Shown here: positions 16,205 to 24,916 of the stretch, piece after piece
How positions within the stretch are numbered: the first letter of the stretch is position 1
Layout of the letters: each line of letters begins with the position of its first letter
DNA from: Bradyrhizobium algeriense
GTDB lineage: Bacteria; Pseudomonadota; Alphaproteobacteria; Rhizobiales; Xanthobacteraceae
Length of the DNA stretch: 64,000 nt
Assembly (NCBI RefSeq): GCF_003062295.1
Contig: NZ_PYCN01000010.1
Location: 1 to 64,000 of the forward strand
Direction of reading: 5' to 3'
The notes under the pieces: model-generated
Seen by the model: only the letters and a program-made list of their open reading frames with translations
The model's database searches: none
What the model was told of the DNA's origin: nothing
Position numbers and translations under genes: made by a program

Positions 16205-17719
16205 ATGGACGCGATGCAAAACCCTTCCGATCCCGCCGGCCAACTCGATCTAAATGCTGGCATCGAGTTGCAGGACGATCTCGAAGGCGACACGCTACGT
16301 GAGGAATGCGGCGTGTTCGGCATTTTCGGCCACCCCGAGGCCGCCGCCATCACAGCGCTGGGACTACACGCCCTTCAGCACCGCGGTCAGGAGGCCGCCG
16401 GCATCGTCTCCTTCGACGGCTCCCGGTTTCACAGCGAGAAACGGCTCGGCCTGGTCGGTGACACCTTCTCCCGCCGCGAAGTGATCGAGCGCCTCCCCGG
16501 CAACCTCGCCGTCGGCCATGTGCGCTACTCCACGACAGGCGCCAACATCCTGCGCAACGTGCAGCCGCTGTTCGCCGAACTCAATGCCGGTGGTTTCGCG
16601 GTCGGCCACAACGGCAATCTCACCAACGGGCTGAGCCTGCGCCGCGAACTGGTGCGCAACGGCGCCATGATGCAATCCACCAACGATACCGAAGTGATCC
16701 TGCACCTGGTGGCGCAGTCGAAGCGCGGCCGCTTCATCGACCGCTTCATCGAGTCGCTGCGCGCGATCGAAGGCGCTTACGCGCTGGTCGCGCTCACCAA
16801 CAAGAAGCTGATCGGCGCGCGTGATCCGCTCGGCATCCGCCCGCTGGTGCTCGGCGACCTTGACGGCCGTCCGATCCTGACCTCGGAAACCTGCGCGCTC
16901 GACATGATCGGCGCTAAATATGTCCGCGACATCGAGCCCGGCGAAATCATCGTGTTCGACGAGGCCGGCGCGCACAGCCACAAGCCGTTCCCACCGAAGC
17001 CGCCGCGGCCCTGCATCTTCGAATACATCTATTTCTCGCGGCCGGACTCCATCGTCGGCGGCCGCTCGGTCTACGACGTCCGAAAAGCCTTTGGCGCGCA
17101 GCTTGCCCGCGAGAGCCATGTCGAAGTCGACGTCGTGGTGCCGGTGCCGGATTCCGGCGTGCCCGCCGCGCTCGGTTACAGCCAGCATTCGGGCGTGCCG
17201 TTCGAACTCGGCATCATCCGAAACCACTATGTCGGCCGCACCTTCATCCAGCCGACGCAGAGCGTGCGTGAACTCGGCGTGCGCATGAAGCATTCGGCCA
17301 ACCGCGCCGCGATCGAGGGCAAGCGCATCATCCTGATCGACGACTCGCTGGTGCGCGGCACCACGTCGAAGAAGATCGTCCGCATGATGCGCGATGCCGG
17401 CGCCCGCGAGGTGCACTTCCGGCTCGCTTCGCCGCCGATCCTGTATCCCGACTATTACGGCATCGATCTGCCGGACCGCGGCGGACTTCTCGCCGCGACC
17501 CACTCGCTGGAAGAGATGCGCGACATCATCGGCGCGGATTCGCTGGCGTTCCTGTCGATCGACGGCCTGTACCGCGCCATGGGCGAGCCGGGCCGCGATC
17601 CCGCCAATCCGAAGTTCTCGGATCATTGCTTCACCGGCGCCTATCCGACCCACCTCACCGACCAGACCCAGGTCGAGCCGCAGCCCCGGCAATTGTCGCT
17701 GCTGGCGGAAGCGAGCTGA
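16205..17719 (+). CDS. purF: amidophosphoribosyltransferase
   Basis: A 504-residue enzyme that converts PRPP and glutamine to 5-phosphoribosylamine, the first committed step of purine synthesis. A 34-residue propeptide precedes Cys35 (EECGVFGIFGH), the nucleophile exposed by processing, as in Bacillus-type PurF. The Ntn glutaminase domain has HRGQEAAGIV and GHVRYST. The phosphoribosyltransferase domain has the PRPP loop IILIDDSLVRGTTSKK near 378. Bacillus-type enzymes carry a 4Fe-4S cluster; possible ligands include C-terminal-half cysteines such as the one in SDHCFTGAYPT. Probably an operon with cvpA. Confidence 0.97.
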   Translation: MDAMQNPSDPAGQLDLNAGIELQDDLEGDTLREECGVFGIFGHPEAAAITALGLHALQHRGQEAAGIVSFDGSRFHSEKRLGLVGDTFSRREVIERLPGNLAVGHVRYSTTGANILRNVQPLFAELNAGGFAVGHNGNLTNGLSLRRELVRNGAMMQSTNDTEVILHLVAQSKRGRFIDRFIESLRAIEGAYALVALTNKKLIGARDPLGIRPLVLGDLDGRPILTSETCALDMIGAKYVRDIEPGEIIVFDEAGAHSHKPFPPKPPRPCIFEYIYFSRPDSIVGGRSVYDVRKAFGAQLARESHVEVDVVVPVPDSGVPAALGYSQHSGVPFELGIIRNHYVGRTFIQPTQSVRELGVRMKHSANRAAIEGKRIILIDDSLVRGTTSKKIVRMMRDAGAREVHFRLASPPILYPDYYGIDLPDRGGLLAATHSLEEMRDIIGADSLAFLSIDGLYRAMGEPGRDPANPKFSDHCFTGAYPTHLTDQTQVEPQPRQLSLLAEAS

Positions 17720-17753
17720 GGGCTCGCATGCGGCGAATAATCCAGTAATTTTC

Positions 17754-17839
17754 CGTCATGGCCGGGCTTGTCCCGGCCATCCACGTCTGTAATACCCGCC
17801 GCAAAGACGTGGATGCCCGAAACAAGTCCGGGCATGACG
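17754..17839. repeat. dispersed palindrome (CGTCATGGCCGGGC type)
   Basis: An 86-base inverted repeat: CGTCATGGCCGGGCTTGT at the left end pairs with ACAAGTCCGGGCATGACG at the right, and an inner GGCCATCCACGTCT arm pairs with AGACGTGGATGCC. It lies between purF and the SDR gene and might serve as a bidirectional transcript end. Repeats of this type are widespread in Bradyrhizobium and Rhodopseudomonas intergenic DNA. Confidence 0.8.
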
Positions 17840-17852
17840 AAAGTGGCACGAC

Positions 17853-18593
17853 ATGACCAAACCCCTCGCCTCCCGCATCGCCCTCGTCACCGGCGCCTCG
17901 CGCGGCATCGGCTACGCTACCGCCCGCGCGCTCGCCCGCGCCGGCGCGCATGTCGTGGCCGTCGCGCGCACGCAAGGCGGGCTGGAGGAGCTCGACGACG
18001 AGATCCGGAAGGACGGCGGCAGCGCTACGCTGGTGCCACTGAACCTCACCGATTTCGACGGCATCGCGCGGCTCGGCGCGGCGCTGCACGAACGCCACGG
18101 CAAGCTCGACATTCTCGTCGGCAATGCCGGCATCGCCGGTCCCTCCTCGCCGCTCGGCCATATCGAACTGAAGCCCTGGAACGACGTGATGGCGATCAAC
18201 GTCACCGCAAACTTCCAGCTCATCCGCTGCATGGACCCGTTGCTCAGGGTCTCGGACGCCGGCCGCGCCGTGTTCGTGACCTCTGGCGCCGCCAGCAAGG
18301 CGAACGCCTATCAGGGTCCCTACGCGGCCTCGAAGGCCGCGCTGGACACGCTGGTGCGTTCCTGGGCCAACGAGACCGTGAGCACGAAACTGCGCGTCAA
18401 CCTGTTCAGCCCCGGCCCGATCCGCACCCGCATGCGCGCCAGCGTATTTCCCGGCGAAGACCCGATGACGCTGGATACGCCGGAACAGGCGGCGGAATTC
18501 ATCGTGCCGATGTGCGCGCCGGAGTGGAACGAGACCGGCAAGTTGTACGACTACAAGACCCGCACGCTGATGAGCTTTCATCCGCCAGCGTGA
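17853..18593 (+). CDS. SDR family oxidoreductase
   Basis: A 246-residue classical short-chain dehydrogenase/reductase. The cofactor loop is TGASRGIGYATARAL (residues 11-25), the structural NAGIAG motif is near 91, the catalytic Ser is in FVTSGAAS, and the YAASK motif near 157 supplies Tyr and Lys. An Arg after the first beta strand region (VARTQGG) suggests NADP(H). The C-terminus contains FIVPMCAPEWNETGKLYDYKTR. The substrate is unknown. It leads a short same-strand run with the beta-propeller and binding-protein genes, though a repeat element separates them. Confidence 0.9.
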   Translation: MTKPLASRIALVTGASRGIGYATARALARAGAHVVAVARTQGGLEELDDEIRKDGGSATLVPLNLTDFDGIARLGAALHERHGKLDILVGNAGIAGPSSPLGHIELKPWNDVMAINVTANFQLIRCMDPLLRVSDAGRAVFVTSGAASKANAYQGPYAASKAALDTLVRSWANETVSTKLRVNLFSPGPIRTRMRASVFPGEDPMTLDTPEQAAEFIVPMCAPEWNETGKLYDYKTRTLMSFHPPA

Positions 18594-18603
18594 GATCTCT
18601 CCA

Positions 18604-18715
18604 CGTCATTGCCTGCGACAAACGCGAAGCGTTTGCGCAAGGGAGCGAAGCGACGAAGCAACCCATTCTTTCTTTGCGCGGCTTGATGGATTGCTTCGCT
18701 TCGCTCGCAATGACG
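18604..18715. repeat. dispersed inverted repeat (CGTCATTGC type)
   Basis: A left end CGTCATTGCCTGCGACAAACG and right end TTCGCTCGCAATGACG form an imperfect palindrome of 112 bases containing GCGAAGCGAAGC-like runs. This is another repeat class common in these genomes. It separates the SDR and NHL genes and codes for nothing recognisable. Confidence 0.75.
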
Positions 18716-18804
18716 GCGTCATACCGTTGACTCCTCCCCCTCCCCGCGATTGACTGCCCTCCCTAAGCGGGACAACCCGCCAAGAAAAATATCGGGAGGC
18801 ACCT

Positions 18805-19941
18805 ATGACGCCGACATGTACGCGCGCTCGCCTGACTCTTTCCGGAACCATCGCAGCCTGCTTCGCCGCCGCAATGCTGATTGCGACGCCCGCACCGTCG
18901 CAAGCCGCCGACGTCCCGACCTTCGCCGTCGATGCGTCCTGGCCAAAACCACTGCCGAACAACTGGATCCTCGGCCAGGTCGGCGGCATCGCCGTCGATG
19001 CGCAGGGCCACATCTGGGTGATCCATCGCCCGCGCTCGCTCACCGACGATGAGAAGGGTGCTGCGCTGAATCCGCCTCGCTCCAAATGCTGCGTGTCGGC
19101 GCCGCCGGTGCTCGAGTTCGACGCCGACGGCAATCTGCTGCGCTCCTGGGGCGGGCCCGGCGAAGGCTACGAATGGGTCGGCCGCGAGCATGGCATCGAA
19201 GTGGATGAGAAAGGTTTCGTGTGGGTCGGCGGCAATGCCGACAACGACAACGCGATCCTGAAATTCACCCTCGACGGCAAGTTCGTGATGCAGATCGGCA
19301 AGATCGCGCCGAGCAAGGGCTCTGGCGACACCACGCAGCTCGGCAAGCCCGCCGAGACCGCGGTCGACAAGGACGCCAACGAAATCTTCGTCGCCGACGG
19401 CTACGGCAATCGTCGCATCATCGTGTTCGACGCCACGTCAGGCGCCTACAAGCGGCACTGGGGCGCCTATGGCAAACCGCCGAGCGATGAGAAGCAACCG
19501 CCCTACGATCCCAAGGGACCGCCGCCGCAGCAATTTGCCAATCCCGTCCATTGCGTAAAGCTTTCCAATGACGGGCTGGTCTATGTCTGCGACCGCATCA
19601 ACAACCGCATCCAGGTGTTCAGGAAAGATGGAACCTTCGTTAAGGAATGGTTTTACGAAAAGAACACACTCGGCAACGGCGCAGTGTGGGATATCGCAAT
19701 CTGGCCCGACCCGAAGCAGACTTATTTGCTGAGCGCCGACGGTGAGAACAACGAAATCCGGGTGCTGAAACGCGACGACGGGTCCGTGGTCGGCAGTTTT
19801 GGGCGCAGCGGGCGCAATGCCGGACAGTTCCACTGGATTCACGCCATGGCGGTGGATGCCAGGGGCAACGTCTATACGGCCGAGGTCGACACCGGCAAGC
19901 GGATCCAGAAGTTCAAGCTGACCTCGGACGCGCTACGATAG
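18805..19941 (+). CDS. exported NHL-repeat beta-propeller protein
   Basis: A 378-residue secreted protein. A signal peptide occupies about 1-35 (ending APSQAAD). The rest is a six-bladed NHL-type propeller with repeated G-x-x-VDAQGHIWV, HGIEVDEKGFVWVGG, TAVDKDANEIFVADGYGNRRIIVFD, VKLSNDGLVYVCDRINNRIQVF and MAVDARGNVYTAEV strands. It resembles the peptidyl-alpha-hydroxyglycine amidating lyase/PAL-like group, but no specific catalytic set was verified. A CC pair near 96 (KCCVSAPP) may be structural. GGGAGG precedes the ATG. The SBP gene follows 93 bases downstream. Confidence 0.85.
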   Translation: MTPTCTRARLTLSGTIAACFAAAMLIATPAPSQAADVPTFAVDASWPKPLPNNWILGQVGGIAVDAQGHIWVIHRPRSLTDDEKGAALNPPRSKCCVSAPPVLEFDADGNLLRSWGGPGEGYEWVGREHGIEVDEKGFVWVGGNADNDNAILKFTLDGKFVMQIGKIAPSKGSGDTTQLGKPAETAVDKDANEIFVADGYGNRRIIVFDATSGAYKRHWGAYGKPPSDEKQPPYDPKGPPPQQFANPVHCVKLSNDGLVYVCDRINNRIQVFRKDGTFVKEWFYEKNTLGNGAVWDIAIWPDPKQTYLLSADGENNEIRVLKRDDGSVVGSFGRSGRNAGQFHWIHAMAVDARGNVYTAEVDTGKRIQKFKLTSDALR

Positions 19942-20034
19942 GCGGATTGCCCGGCTCCACGAGAAGGACTATCGCAAAGCCGCTGGCAGGTTCCGAAAAG
20001 AGAGCCGGCGAACAACCATTTCTGGAGGAATACC

Positions 20035-21273
20035 ATGACGACTAGAATTGCGCGGCGCTTCGCCGCCTCCGTGGCGCTTGCCGCACTCGGCCTCGCGACG
20101 CCAGCACTGGCCCAAGACAAAACCATGGACAAGACCGTCAAGATCGGCGTGCTGAACGACATGTCGAGCCTCTATGCCGATATCGGCGGCCCCAACTCGG
20201 TGGTTGCGGTCAAGATGGCGGTCGAGGATTCGGGCCTCACCCAGAAAGGCTGGAAGATCGACGTCGTCAGCGGCGATCACCAGAACAAGCCCGACATCGG
20301 CACCAACATCGCCCGGCAATGGCTCGATACCGAAAAGGTCGATGCGATCGCCGATACGCCGAATTCCGGCGTCGCGCTCGCGGTCAGCAATCTCGTCAAG
20401 GAAAAGAACGCGGTGTTGCTGAACTCGGGTGCGGCAACCGCCGATCTCACCGGCAAGGCCTGCACGCCGAACACGATCTCGTTCACCTATGACACCTACA
20501 TGCTGGCGACCGGCACCGGCAAGGCGCTGACCAAGGCGGGCGGCGATAGCTGGTTCTTCCTGACCGCCGACTATGCCTTCGGTCACGCGCTCGAGCGCGA
20601 TACATCGGCGGTTGTGACCGCCAACGGAGGCAAAGTGCTCGGCGGCGTGAAGCATCCGCTGAACACGTCCGACTTCTCGTCCTTCCTGCTGCAGGCGCAG
20701 GCTTCCAAGGCCAAGGTCGTCGGACTTGCCAATGCCGGCGGTGACACCACCAATGCGATCAAGCAGGCCGCCGAATTCGGCATCGTCGCGGCCGGCCAGA
20801 AGCTCGCCGCGCTGCTGCTGTTCATCAACGACGTGCACTCGCTGGGTTTGAAGACCGCGCAGGGCCTGACGTTCACGGAATCCTTCTACTGGGACCTCAA
20901 CGACCAGACACGCGCCTGGTCGAAGCGGTTCTCCGCGCTCACCAGCAAGAACGCGATGCCGTCGATGACCCAGGCCGGCAACTACGCCATGGTGCTGCAT
21001 TATCTCAAGGCGATGGAAGCGCTCGGCGGCAATCCCCATGACGGCGCCAAGGTCGTCGCCAAGATGAAGGAATTGCCGACCGACGATCCGCTGTTCGGCA
21101 AGGGCCCGCTGCGCGCCGACGGCCGCCGCATCATCCCGGCCTATCTGTTCGAAGTGAAGAAGCCGGACGAGTCGAAGGGACCGTGGGACTATTACAAGCA
21201 GATCGCCACGATCTCGGCGGAAGACGCCGCCAAGCCGCTCGAAGCCAGCGAGTGTCCGCTGGTGAAGAAGTAA
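20035..21273 (+). CDS. periplasmic binding protein of ABC transporter, LivK type (orphan)
   Basis: A 412-residue type I periplasmic binding protein. A signal peptide ends at PALAQ (about residue 27). The mature part starts KTVKIGVLNDMSSLYADIGG and has the typical KIDVVSGDHQNKPDIG and FLTADYAFGHALE stretches of branched-chain amino-acid/urea/amide receptors. It is very similar along its length to the LivK-like protein at 40067-41287, but no permease or ATPase gene is adjacent. It may feed the LIV permeases at 38-43 kb or bind a different ligand; the neighbouring SDR and NHL genes hint at a catabolic context. GGAGG precedes the ATG. Confidence 0.9.
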   Translation: MTTRIARRFAASVALAALGLATPALAQDKTMDKTVKIGVLNDMSSLYADIGGPNSVVAVKMAVEDSGLTQKGWKIDVVSGDHQNKPDIGTNIARQWLDTEKVDAIADTPNSGVALAVSNLVKEKNAVLLNSGAATADLTGKACTPNTISFTYDTYMLATGTGKALTKAGGDSWFFLTADYAFGHALERDTSAVVTANGGKVLGGVKHPLNTSDFSSFLLQAQASKAKVVGLANAGGDTTNAIKQAAEFGIVAAGQKLAALLLFINDVHSLGLKTAQGLTFTESFYWDLNDQTRAWSKRFSALTSKNAMPSMTQAGNYAMVLHYLKAMEALGGNPHDGAKVVAKMKELPTDDPLFGKGPLRADGRRIIPAYLFEVKKPDESKGPWDYYKQIATISAEDAAKPLEASECPLVKK

Positions 21274-21281
21274 ATCAAGCA

Positions 21282-21320
21282 GAAGGCGGGTAAGGCCACT
21301 CGCGCCATGTGCCCGCCTTC
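21282..21320 (+). terminator. probable terminator after the orphan binding-protein gene
   Basis: A 9-base stem GAAGGCGGG (21282-21290) / CCCGCCTTC (21312-21320) with a 21-base loop begins 8 bases after the stop, followed by CTCT. The T-run is weak. Confidence 0.45.
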
Positions 21321-21376
21321 CTCTAGAGCGTGATGACTCTTCTTCGAATCGTCATCCCGCTCTATCTCTTTGATTT

Positions 21377-21425
21377 GAGCATGATCTTCTCGGAAAACCG
21401 GTACCCACTTTTCCGGATCATGCTC
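21377..21425. repeat. dispersed palindromic element (GAGCATGATC type), second copy
   Basis: Arms GAGCATGATC (21377-21386) and GATCATGCTC (21416-21425) flank a GGAAAACCGGTACCCACTTT core. It is closely related to the copy at 8184-8261 but lacks that copy's middle insert. It lies in the convergent gap between the binding-protein and autotransporter genes. Confidence 0.75.
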
Positions 21426-21458
21426 TAGATCAGGGATGAGCCCGCCGATTGGCGCTTC

Positions 21459-24400
21459 TCACCAAGCATAGCGCACCACGCCCTTTCCGGCGTAGCTTGA
21501 GGTGACATTCGAGAACTCACCCTCGAAGGTCGCGGCGAGCGAGAAACCGTTCAGCCATTTCGCTTCGGCCGTTGCTGAAGCGAGCGCAGCGTCTCGCGCC
21601 GGCGAAGCACCGCCCACGACGAAGGATGTGCCCGGCAAGGTCTGAAAGGTGGCAGCGATGCTGCGATCGATATTGTAGTCGTGTGCCCAGCCGAAGCGGC
21701 TGCGCAGGGTCAGGATCGCCCCCGGCAATGCGAACGATCGGTCGGTGCGGAATCCCAATTCGGAGCGCGTCGAGGTAACGCTTTTGGCCGCATAGGCCAA
21801 CGCAAAGGTGTTGGCACCGACAATGGCCCGTTCGGCATAGCCCGGCAGTTCGAAGGTTGCGAATTGCGCGGCGGCATAGGGTGTAATGCCGATACCGATC
21901 CACGGGCTGATGAAACGATAACCGCCCTCGAGACGCCCCGCCCACGCATTGGCGTTGAACTGCGCGCGCAACTGGTCACTGCCCGCAATCGTGACCGTTC
22001 GGTTCGTCGTGACATCCTGCCAGCCATAGGCCAGAGCGCTGGAAAAATACGCGGCGCCGGCCGTATGACGAACGTAGGCGCCGGCCTGAAACAGGTCGGA
22101 GCGTCCCGAACCAAGACCGTTGGCGACGACGAAGTTGGTGCCGCCGCCGGCCAGGGCGAACCCCAGTTGTGTGAATGGCGAGACCCGGTAATCGGCGCCG
22201 ACGGCCGTGCCGGCTATGCGGCTGGTGGCCGTATTCGATCCCTGTACCGCATTGCCGTCGGTGGTCTGCGAGCCCCCATAGCCCGCGCCCCACACGCTCC
22301 AGCGTTGGCCGAAACTGACAGGCCCAGGCGCCTTGGTGATCATGGCGTAGGCGTCGCGCTCGGCAATGGGCCGACGGCGACCGCTGGCATAGCTATCGGC
22401 CGCTCCCTCTTCCTGGAATGAAGCGGCCGCCGGCGCGGGCCCGTCGCGTCCCGCGGTAAACGGATTGGCCAGCAAATTGACGAAGAGATTCATCGCGTCG
22501 AACGTCGTCTGCTGCGAACCCGTCGCCAACTCGCCCGACACCTGCGTCAGGTTTGCCGGGACTTTGCCGACGAAGATGCCGCCGAATGACGCCGGCACGC
22601 TACCAAAGGAATTGAATGCCTTGTCGAGCGCGGTGGCAACGGCTCGCTGGTTGATGTTGAGGCCGGTAATCTCCCCAAGGCCCGAGCCTAGAACAAGCTG
22701 CACCGTGCCGCCCGAATAAGTCAGCGAACCGGAGACGCCCGTTGGCGTCGCGACGGAATCAAAGCGCGAACCGTTCAGCGTCGCCGCGGTGAGGATGGTA
22801 TAGGGCGAATTGAACCGCAGGGTGCCGTTGACGAGCGCAACCTGAACGGTCCCGGCCAACGTCGCCGCCCCCGTCACATTGGTGAGGTCGGAAGCCGCCG
22901 ACGACACCTCCACCAGGTAGGTCGAAGCCGCCGTGAAGACGAGGCTCCCCTGTACGGCGATAGTCCCGATCGAGTTGCCCGGCGACAGAATGCCTCCGTT
23001 GATGACAGTGTTGCTGACGATGCCGTTGCCGCCCAGCGTGCCGCCGGCATTGACAACGAGATTGCTGGCCGACGCGATATTGCCATTTACGATCAGCGCG
23101 CCGCCATTGACATTGACATCACCCGCGAAGGAGCCCGTACCGCTTAGCGTCCAGACCGAATCGCCAACTTTATTGAACGCACTGAAACCCTGGTACTGAG
23201 CGGCGGCGCCCAGGGCGCTGATATCGAAAGTCGCGGCACCGCTGCCGCCAAGCTGGAACGTATCACTGCCCCCGCCGAGCACGTTGCCCGATATCACCGA
23301 TCCCGGCGCGAGCGTGAGAATGTTGCCGCCGCCGGAAAATTGGATGGCAGCCGTTCCGCCGCTGATCGTTCCCGCATTGAAGACGGTCGACCCGCCGGTG
23401 CCCGCATAGATGCCGTTGCCCGCGAGGCCGGAAATGGAGCCGTAGTTGGTGACTGAGACAGACCCGAGGCTGGCGCGGACGCCGGTGTCGCCGCCGCTGA
23501 TCTGCGCGCCGGCATTGTTGGTCACCACCGCACTCGTCTCGGCGCGAATGGCGTAGCCAAGGCCGCCGACGCTTATGTTTCCGGAATTGACGACGGTTGC
23601 GACGCCATTGCTGGCATAGATCCCGTTGTTGATCAGGCTCGTGATCTGCGCGCCAACGCCGTTGGTGACATTGATGTCGGTAAGGGCATAGATGGCGATA
23701 TTGTTCAGGCCGGTAATGGTTCCCTGGTTGGTAACGTGGGCAAAGCCCAAATTGGCAACCATGCCGCCGGTGATGCTTCCACTGGCGCCGTTCGCTATTG
23801 TCAGATTGGCATTCGCAGAGGCAGCAAAGCCGGTGGGGCTCGAGATAGTGCCGAAATTCGCTACCGAAATCGATCCGCTGGTGGTGTAGATCGCAGCCGT
23901 TGCGCCGGTAATCGTCCCGGCGGCGGCGTTGGCGACTTCCATATTGCCGGTCGCCTCCAGGCCATAGCTGGCAGTACCGGTAATCGCGCCGGCATTCGTG
24001 ATATTCAGCAATTGGTTTGCCTGGACACCGCTTATCCCGCCGGAAATCAGGCCGCCCGCATTGTTGGAGACGATGCCCGTGCCGTAGGCAATGAAACCGT
24101 AAGAGGTGCCGATGATATTGCCGGCATTGGTGACATTCCCGACAGCGGAAAAGCCGGAATTAACGCCGAGATCGCCGGTGATGGTGCCACCCGCATTGTT
24201 CGTAACCGTGGCATTGACGAAGGCAAATACGCCAATGTTTGCGTTGCCCGTGATCGTGCCGGAGTTGAGGACAGTCACACTGCCATTGTTCGAGCCGACG
24301 CCGGATACGGTAGTACCGGTGATGGTGGCGCCGGTGTTGTTGGTGACGGTGACGTCACCTTGAGAGAAAACACCGTTCGTGGCGCCGGTGATACTTCCCG

Positions 24401-24728
24401 AATTGCTGACCGTCGCGCTTCCGATATTGATTCCGCTATTCGCACTTCCCGTGACAGAGGCACCGCTATCGACATTGATGACAATGCCGGTCTGGTTGCC
24501 CGTTCCGTAACCGTTGGTCCCGTTCTGATCGGTCGTCACGACTGAGCATGTAATGGTCGTGCCCGGCGGAGGATTGGGGCTATTGTCGGCCGCCGGCGAA
24601 CAGACCGCGGATGCCCCGCTCGTCAGCGCGAGCGTGGCGCAACCAGCGATTGCAACAACGGCGGCGGCTTGCCAAAACGGCAATCGCGGCCGGGGGAAAC
24701 ACCATGTCCGAACCGGCACGCGCGTCAT
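21459..24728 (-). CDS. type V autotransporter with NxG-repeat passenger
   Basis: A 1089-residue surface protein. The N-terminus has an extended signal peptide (about 1-42, ending SGASA-VCS). The passenger (about 45-560) is a beta-helix of irregular 18-25 residue repeats built on NSGTITG, NNAGGTITG and GSVSVTNYGSISG variants. An autotransporter-associated strand follows (GGALIVNGN ... GGTLGGNGIVSNTVINGGILSPGNSIGTI, about 530-580). The last 270 residues form a translocator barrel ending in an aromatic residue (VVRYAW). The family includes adhesins and self-associating proteins; no protease motif was seen. The low-complexity repeats have Asn, Thr, Gly and Ser use unlike the neighbouring genes. 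The ATG at 24728 is uncertain; a later start would shorten only the signal region. Confidence 0.9.
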   Translation of the reverse strand: MTRVPVRTWCFPRPRLPFWQAAAVVAIAGCATLALTSGASAVCSPAADNSPNPPPGTTITCSVVTTDQNGTNGYGTGNQTGIVINVDSGASVTGSANSGINIGSATVSNSGSITGATNGVFSQGDVTVTNNTGATITGTTVSGVGSNNGSVTVLNSGTITGNANIGVFAFVNATVTNNAGGTITGDLGVNSGFSAVGNVTNAGNIIGTSYGFIAYGTGIVSNNAGGLISGGISGVQANQLLNITNAGAITGTASYGLEATGNMEVANAAAGTITGATAAIYTTSGSISVANFGTISSPTGFAASANANLTIANGASGSITGGMVANLGFAHVTNQGTITGLNNIAIYALTDINVTNGVGAQITSLINNGIYASNGVATVVNSGNISVGGLGYAIRAETSAVVTNNAGAQISGGDTGVRASLGSVSVTNYGSISGLAGNGIYAGTGGSTVFNAGTISGGTAAIQFSGGGNILTLAPGSVISGNVLGGGSDTFQLGGSGAATFDISALGAAAQYQGFSAFNKVGDSVWTLSGTGSFAGDVNVNGGALIVNGNIASASNLVVNAGGTLGGNGIVSNTVINGGILSPGNSIGTIAVQGSLVFTAASTYLVEVSSAASDLTNVTGAATLAGTVQVALVNGTLRFNSPYTILTAATLNGSRFDSVATPTGVSGSLTYSGGTVQLVLGSGLGEITGLNINQRAVATALDKAFNSFGSVPASFGGIFVGKVPANLTQVSGELATGSQQTTFDAMNLFVNLLANPFTAGRDGPAPAAASFQEEGAADSYASGRRRPIAERDAYAMITKAPGPVSFGQRWSVWGAGYGGSQTTDGNAVQGSNTATSRIAGTAVGADYRVSPFTQLGFALAGGGTNFVVANGLGSGRSDLFQAGAYVRHTAGAAYFSSALAYGWQDVTTNRTVTIAGSDQLRAQFNANAWAGRLEGGYRFISPWIGIGITPYAAAQFATFELPGYAERAIVGANTFALAYAAKSVTSTRSELGFRTDRSFALPGAILTLRSRFGWAHDYNIDRSIAATFQTLPGTSFVVGGASPARDAALASATAEAKWLNGFSLAATFEGEFSNVTSSYAGKGVVRYAW

Positions 24729-24805
24729 TTGAATGGCTTGCTTCCGAGACGTCGGCGGCCCCGGCTTTCAATAGAAAAAAATGAATCAACTGATTTACTT
24801 TATAT

Positions 24806-24834
24806 ACGGGAACCGCACTGCCGAAAGTTCCCGT
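24806..24834 (-). terminator. possible terminator of the MFS gene
   Basis: A perfect 8-base stem ACGGGAAC (24806-24813) / GTTCCCGT (24827-24834), 83 bases past the MFS stop. In the minus-strand direction it is followed by an AT-rich stretch (ATATAAAG). It could equally be part of the autotransporter promoter region. Confidence 0.35.
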
Positions 24835-24916
24835 GCAGTCCCACATGGCCAAAGATCGAGAATCGGGAATCGCTGTTGCAAACTGGCCACAGTAGCAACC
24901 GCCCTATTCGCGGTAA

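Noticed and set aside
16364..17692. 442-codon open frame antisense to purF
   Set aside because: It is the mirror image of a well-supported gene, with His/Arg/Asp/Val-rich composition typical of GC-rich shadow frames and no recognisable motif.
23736..24545. 269-codon plus-strand frame in the autotransporter region
   Set aside because: It follows the repeat structure of the autotransporter on the other strand; its regular Asp/Gly/Ala pattern is a by-product of the repeats.
21459..24728. Autotransporter repeats as a CRISPR array
   Set aside because: Repeats are coding, imperfect and of varied length, with no constant repeat or unique spacers.
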